From Streptomyces mutabilis (GTDB lineage Bacteria > Actinomycetota > Actinomycetes > Streptomycetales > Streptomycetaceae): DNA of 64,000 nt. The notes under the pieces were generated by a model. It was not told the DNA's origin and did not search any database. It was given only the letters and a program-made list of their open reading frames with translations. Of this stretch, positions 60,679-64,000 are shown one piece after another. Every line of letters begins with the position of its first letter. Position 1 is the stretch's first letter. A program made the translations under genes and the position numbers. The DNA lies in contig NZ_BMTT01000003.1 in assembly GCF_014649815.1 (NCBI RefSeq), forward strand, positions 1 through 64,000. The letters run 5' to 3'.

Positions 60679-62580
60679 ATGGTGGGGCAGCGGCGGACTC
60701 CGTTCGGTGACAGAGCCCGTTACTGGTTCGACAGCACCCTGGCCCGCGGTGCCGCCGCTCTCGTGGGCTGGATGGCGCTGCTGTGCCTGGCCGTCGTCGT
60801 GCCGACCAGTGCGGTGCTGGTGTGGACCGACCCTGATGCCCCGCCGTCCCTCGCGGACCGGCTGGCGGAGGTATGGCGTCTCACCGGGGAGACACTGCGG
60901 CTGGGCGGGGCGACGGGTACACCGCTGCGGGCGCTGATGTCGGTGCTGCTCGCGCTGGTCACTCTGCTGTTCGTCTCCACGCTCGTCGGCCTGATCACGA
61001 CGGCGCTGACGGAGCGGCTCACCTCGTTGCGGCGGGGCCGTTCCACCGTACTCGAACAGGGGCACGCCGTGGTCCTGGGATGGTCGGAGCAGGTCTTCAC
61101 GGTGGTGAGCGAGCTGGTGACCGCCAACGCCAACCAGCGCGGCGCGGCGGTTGTGGTGCTGGCCGACCGGGACAAGACCGTCATGGAGGAGGCACTGAGC
61201 ACGAAGGTGGGCTCCTTCGGCCGTACGCGGCTCATCTGCCGCAGCGGCCCCACCACCGACCCGGCCGTGTTGCCGCTGAGCAGCCCGGCCACGGCCGGTG
61301 TCGTGCTGGTCATGCCCCCTGACGAGCCCGACGCCGACGCGGAGGTGGTGAAGACACTGCTGGCGCTCCGGGCCGCACTGGCCGGGGCGGAGCCACGTCC
61401 GCCCGTCGTCGCCGCCGTCCGGGACAACCAGTACCGCCTGGCCGCCAGTCTCGCCGCCGGACCCGGCGGCGTCGTCCTGGAGAGCGACACCGTCACCGCC
61501 CGGCTGATCGTCCAGGCCGCCCGCCGCCCCGGGATCTCCCTCGTACATCAGGAGCTCCTGGACTTCGCCGGAGACGAGTTCTATCTGCTCAGCGAGCCGT
61601 CCCTGACCGGCCGCCCGTTCGGCGACGCTCTCCTGTCCTACTCGACGTCGAGCGTCGTCGGGCTGATGCGAGGCGCCACCCCTCTGCTCAACCCGCCGCC
61701 GGAGACGCCGATCGCCCCGGACGACCTGCTCGTCGTCATCACCCGTGACGACGACACGGCCTGGCTGGACGACTGTGCGGACTTGGCCGAGCAAGCCGCG
61801 ATGGCATCCCGCCCTTCGACGCCCGCGCCGGCGGAGCGGGTTCTTCTACTGGGCTGGAACCGTCGAGCGCCACTCATGATCGACCAGTTGCACCGACGCG
61901 CCCGGCCCGGTTCCACCGTCGACGTGGTGGCGGAACGGGGTGAAGCGACGATCCGACAGGTGAGCGAGGCCGACGCGGACAGCGGGAACGGCCTGAGCCT
62001 GGCACTGCACCACGGGGACATCACCCGTCCCGAGACCCTGCGACACCTGGACGTCCACTCCTACGACAGCGTGATCGTACTGGGCCGCGACCCCGTTCCT
62101 GGACAACCGCCGGACGATCCCGACAATCGCACGCTCGTCACCCTTCTGCTGCTGCGCCGACTGGAAGAAGCCACCGGGCGCGAACTGCCGCTCGTCACCG
62201 AACTGATCGACGATCGAAACCGGGCGCTGGCCCCCATCAGCCCCGGGGCCGACGTGATCATCAGCGGCAAGCTCATCGGCCTGCTCATGTCCCAGATCTC
62301 TCAGAACCGGCATCTGGCAGCGGTGTTCGAGGAACTGTTCTCCGCCGAAGGGACCGGGGTTCGCCTGCGGCCGGCGACTGATTACGTGCTGCCGGGGAGT
62401 GAGACGTATTTCGCCACGGTCGTGGCCGCGGCACGCCGTCGCGGCGAATGCGCCATCGGTTACCGAAGCCACGATGACTCGTCGACGAGTCCCGGCTACG
62501 GCGTGCGGATCAATCCGCCCAAACGCGAGCGGCGCCGGTGGACGGCCTTGGACGAGGTGGTCGTCATCGGCAAGGACTGA
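60679..62580 (+). CDS. CASTOR/POLLUX-type ion channel protein with RCK-like domains
   Basis: A 633-residue membrane protein. Two N-terminal hydrophobic segments (ALVGWMALLCLAVVVPTSAV and SVLLALVTLLFVSTLVGLIT) flank a pore-like region. Tandem NAD-binding RCK-like domains follow: GHAVVLGWSEQVFTVVSELV, VVVLADRDKTVMEEALS, GRTRLICRSGPTTDPAVL, then ERVLLLGWNRRAPLMIDQLH, LHHGDITRPETLRHLDVHSY and DSVIVLGRDP. Homologues include plant nuclear CASTOR/POLLUX cation channels and bacterial TrkA-like proteins of unproven ion preference. AAGGGGGG precedes ATG 60679. No partner subunit is nearby. Confidence 0.88.
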   Translation: MVGQRRTPFGDRARYWFDSTLARGAAALVGWMALLCLAVVVPTSAVLVWTDPDAPPSLADRLAEVWRLTGETLRLGGATGTPLRALMSVLLALVTLLFVSTLVGLITTALTERLTSLRRGRSTVLEQGHAVVLGWSEQVFTVVSELVTANANQRGAAVVVLADRDKTVMEEALSTKVGSFGRTRLICRSGPTTDPAVLPLSSPATAGVVLVMPPDEPDADAEVVKTLLALRAALAGAEPRPPVVAAVRDNQYRLAASLAAGPGGVVLESDTVTARLIVQAARRPGISLVHQELLDFAGDEFYLLSEPSLTGRPFGDALLSYSTSSVVGLMRGATPLLNPPPETPIAPDDLLVVITRDDDTAWLDDCADLAEQAAMASRPSTPAPAERVLLLGWNRRAPLMIDQLHRRARPGSTVDVVAERGEATIRQVSEADADSGNGLSLALHHGDITRPETLRHLDVHSYDSVIVLGRDPVPGQPPDDPDNRTLVTLLLLRRLEEATGRELPLVTELIDDRNRALAPISPGADVIISGKLIGLLMSQISQNRHLAAVFEELFSAEGTGVRLRPATDYVLPGSETYFATVVAAARRRGECAIGYRSHDDSSTSPGYGVRINPPKRERRRWTALDEVVVIGKD

Positions 62581-62766
62581 CGAAGGGCTCGAACGGGGGG
62601 CTGCTCAGCACCGGTAGGTCGAATGCCTGCGCTCAGCCTCCGGCTGCCCGGCGCCGACGTGCGCCGCGACCGCGACCGACTGATCGAGGTGGCCGCACGG
62701 GCTTCGGCCAAGGCGGGCGGGACGTGACCCTCCTCGCGGTGCCGTACGGACCGCGGCCCCCGCGCC

Positions 62767-63300
62767 CTATTCCTGGTACTGCGTCAGGTCGATTCCGAAC
62801 ATTTGCAGGTCGTAGCCGTGGACCGGGTGCCGTACGGCGCCTTCCGCCTGCATGCCAAGCTTGTCGACCACAGCCGCGGAGGCACTGTCACCCGGGCGCA
62901 ATACGGCGATCACCCGCTCGAGACCGCGGTCCTGCAAGGCGAACTCCAAAGCGGCGTGCGCTGCTTCGGAGGCGTATCCCTGCCCCCAGAACACCCGTCC
63001 CAGCCGCCAGCTGATCGCAACCTGACCGGCTGCCTCGGCCGGCTCGGCGGCCACGGACAGCCCCACCGCACCCGCCAGTTCGCCGGACCCCAGGAACTCG
63101 ACCGCGAACACTCCGAATCCTTCGTCGTCCCACTCCTCCTCCCACGCCTCGATGTCCCCGGCGGTCTGCCCGGTCGAGCGCGGTCTGCCGTCACCGATGT
63201 TCCGCATCACCACCGGATCGGCATGGATCTCGGACAGTGGAGCAAGGTCGTCGTCCAACCAGCGGCGCAGAAGGAGACGAGGCGTGCGGATCTCGGTCAT
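62767..63300 (-). CDS. GNAT N-acetyltransferase, RimJ/RimL-like
   Basis: A 177-residue GNAT acetyltransferase. It opens MTEIRTPRLLLRRWLDDDLA, with VFWGQGYASEAAHAALEFAL (acetyl-CoA loop) and SASAAVVDKLGMQAEGAV, then HPVHGYDLQMFGIDLTQ at the C-terminus. It resembles the protein at 1316-1888 in architecture but not closely in sequence. ATG 63300 opens the conserved N-terminus. It is divergent from a second GNAT gene at 63469, with 168 bp between them. Substrate unknown. Confidence 0.9.
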   Translation of the reverse strand: MTEIRTPRLLLRRWLDDDLAPLSEIHADPVVMRNIGDGRPRSTGQTAGDIEAWEEEWDDEGFGVFAVEFLGSGELAGAVGLSVAAEPAEAAGQVAISWRLGRVFWGQGYASEAAHAALEFALQDRGLERVIAVLRPGDSASAAVVDKLGMQAEGAVRHPVHGYDLQMFGIDLTQYQE

Positions 63301-63455
63301 GCTCCCATCCTGCCGATCCGGCGACCGGAACGCGAACCGCGGCATCGTACCCAGGTCACCGCAGCGATCGGGCCGGCTGGTGGCCCGGCCCCTCCTGGTG
63401 CACCGGGAGCCGCCTCCGGCGCGGAGCGCGGAGGTCCCGGCCCCTCCCGGACGCG

Positions 63456-63461
63456 TAGGAT
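63456..63461 (+). promoter_or_regulatory. -10 box for leaderless GNAT mRNA
   Basis: TAGGAT, the classical streptomycete -10 hexamer, ends 7 nt before GTG 63469, and there is no ribosome binding site between them. This arrangement predicts a leaderless transcript. No good -35 is seen. Confidence 0.5.
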
Positions 63462-63468
63462 GCTCCAT

Positions 63469-63963
63469 GTGCAATCGAGTATCGCGTCCGTACGAGGCGG
63501 CACCTTCGTACGCCGGGCGGTCGCCCGGGACGCCAAGCGGCTCACGCGGCTCGTGCGCGGCTCGCGTGCCTACGAAGGCCAGTACGCGGCGATGGTCTCC
63601 GGCTACCGTGTCGGGCCCGACTACATCGAGAACCACCAGGTCTTCGTAGCCGTCGACGCCGATGATGTCTCGGGCCGGGTGCTCGGCTTCTATGCGCTGG
63701 TCCTCGTGCCGCCGGAGCTGGACCTGCTTTTCGTCCACGACGGTACGCAGGGCCGCGGCATCGGGCGGCTGCTTGTCGACCACATGAAGACCCAGGCCCG
63801 CGCGGCAGGGCTGGACCGTGTCCGGGTGGTGTCGCATCCTCCGGCCGAAGGTTTTTACCGCAGTGTGGGCGCCCTGCCCACCGGAACCGCCCCCGCAAAC
63901 CCGCCCGCGGTGGCGTGGGACCGGCCCGAGCTGGAGTTCCTGATCCCGCAACTGCCGACGTGA
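63469..63963 (+). CDS. GNAT N-acetyltransferase (Acetyltransf_1)
   Basis: A 164-residue GNAT-fold acetyltransferase. Family segments: FVRRAVARDAKRLTRLVRGS, VAVDADDVSGRVLGFYALVL, ELDLLFVHDGTQGRGIGRLL (the Q/RxxGxG/A acetyl-CoA signature as QGRGIG) and AGLDRVRVVSHPPAEGFYRS. GTG 63469 is chosen because the TAGGAT -10 box lies just upstream, making ATG 63460, which overlaps that box, unlikely as the start. It is divergent from the RimJ/L-like gene at 62767. Substrate unknown. Confidence 0.88.
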   Translation: MQSSIASVRGGTFVRRAVARDAKRLTRLVRGSRAYEGQYAAMVSGYRVGPDYIENHQVFVAVDADDVSGRVLGFYALVLVPPELDLLFVHDGTQGRGIGRLLVDHMKTQARAAGLDRVRVVSHPPAEGFYRSVGALPTGTAPANPPAVAWDRPELEFLIPQLPT

Positions 63964-63973
63964 CCCCGTTGTC

Positions 63974-63985
63974 CTAGTCAACTAG
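63974..63985. promoter_or_regulatory. Palindrome CTAGT-CA-ACTAG at window end
   Basis: A perfect 5-bp inverted repeat with a CA spacer, in the first bases after the GNAT stop. Sites of this TAGT..ACTA form are common operators of small GntR regulators and usually overlap a promoter. The controlled gene would lie beyond the window. Confidence 0.45.
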
Positions 63986-64000
63986 CAGACGAAGCGGGGC

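Noticed and set aside
62623-62727. Short plus-strand frame MPALSLRLPGADVRRDRDRL ending before the GNAT gene
   Set aside because: Only 34 codons, no ribosome binding site, no family; overlaps no conserved feature.

Overview
The window is high-GC DNA (GTG and TTG starts, dense 4-nt stop/start overlaps, purine-rich ribosome binding sites, leaderless promoters, strong third-position G/C) and reads as Streptomyces or a close actinomycete. The gene content is accessory and catabolic: transporters, sugar and amino-acid salvage, stress oxidoreductases, acetyltransferases and many broken genes. I see no rRNA, tRNA, CRISPR array, integrase, transposase or replication origin.

Layout. 1-5.1 kb: a cut-off Rossmann stub, two paralogous mycothiol-dependent isomerase-type proteins, a GNAT acetyltransferase, a lipoprotein, a small membrane protein and a decayed membrane-protein gene. 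5.1-9.4 kb: aldo/keto reductase, MocR-type regulator, a shredded methyltransferase, a chloramphenicol phosphotransferase-like kinase and a deleted YdeI-family gene. 9.7-14.6 kb: a non-phosphorylative L-fucose degradation cluster (GntR regulator; fuconate dehydratase, SDR, AKR and lactonase joined by 4-nt overlaps), followed by a broken GH84 hexosaminidase. 16.3-20.3 kb: a NarL-type two-component system and an MFS exporter. 20.9-23.9 kb: a ketosynthase with an unusual N-terminal domain, then a junction of two broken genes and a tiny cysteine protein. 24.2-29.7 kb: beta-propeller phytase, sirtuin, secreted EEP nuclease/phosphatase and a large secreted protein of unknown function.

29.7-35.6 kb is the most coherent system: a pyroglutamate (5-oxoproline) module. 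DUF969-DUF979-pcp-DUF2891 run leftward and pxpABC (5-oxoprolinase) run rightward from a 190-bp divergent promoter. Each of the two facing promoters has the same 13-bp palindrome, ATCGTTCAACGAT, in its -35/-10 spacer. This predicts one repressor controlling uptake, release from peptides and ring opening of pyroglutamate.

35.6-42.8 kb: a broken S58 peptidase, a diiron oxygenase with a fused ferredoxin/reductase behind a TTACC-GAC-GGTAA palindrome, a siderophore-interacting-protein stub with a partial iron box, an APC permease, and a MASE1 sensor next to a PP2C phosphatase. 43-53 kb: a collapsed GH35 galactosidase, RibD-type reductase, AKR, SDR, phosphoribosyltransferase plus hydrolase, a Tat-type beta-propeller protein, a frameshifted SDR, a methyltransferase and an orphan gene. 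53.4-64 kb: an apparent stress or redox block (SRPBCC protein, FdhF/YdeP molybdo-oxidoreductase, two hemerythrin-like proteins, a phospholipase D-like enzyme, an anti-sigma-type ATPase, a CASTOR/POLLUX-like channel and two GNATs).

A general feature is gene decay: at least a dozen recognisable genes are truncated, frameshifted or internally deleted. This suggests an unstable chromosomal region rather than core genome. All functional statements rest on motif recognition by eye; no database search was run.
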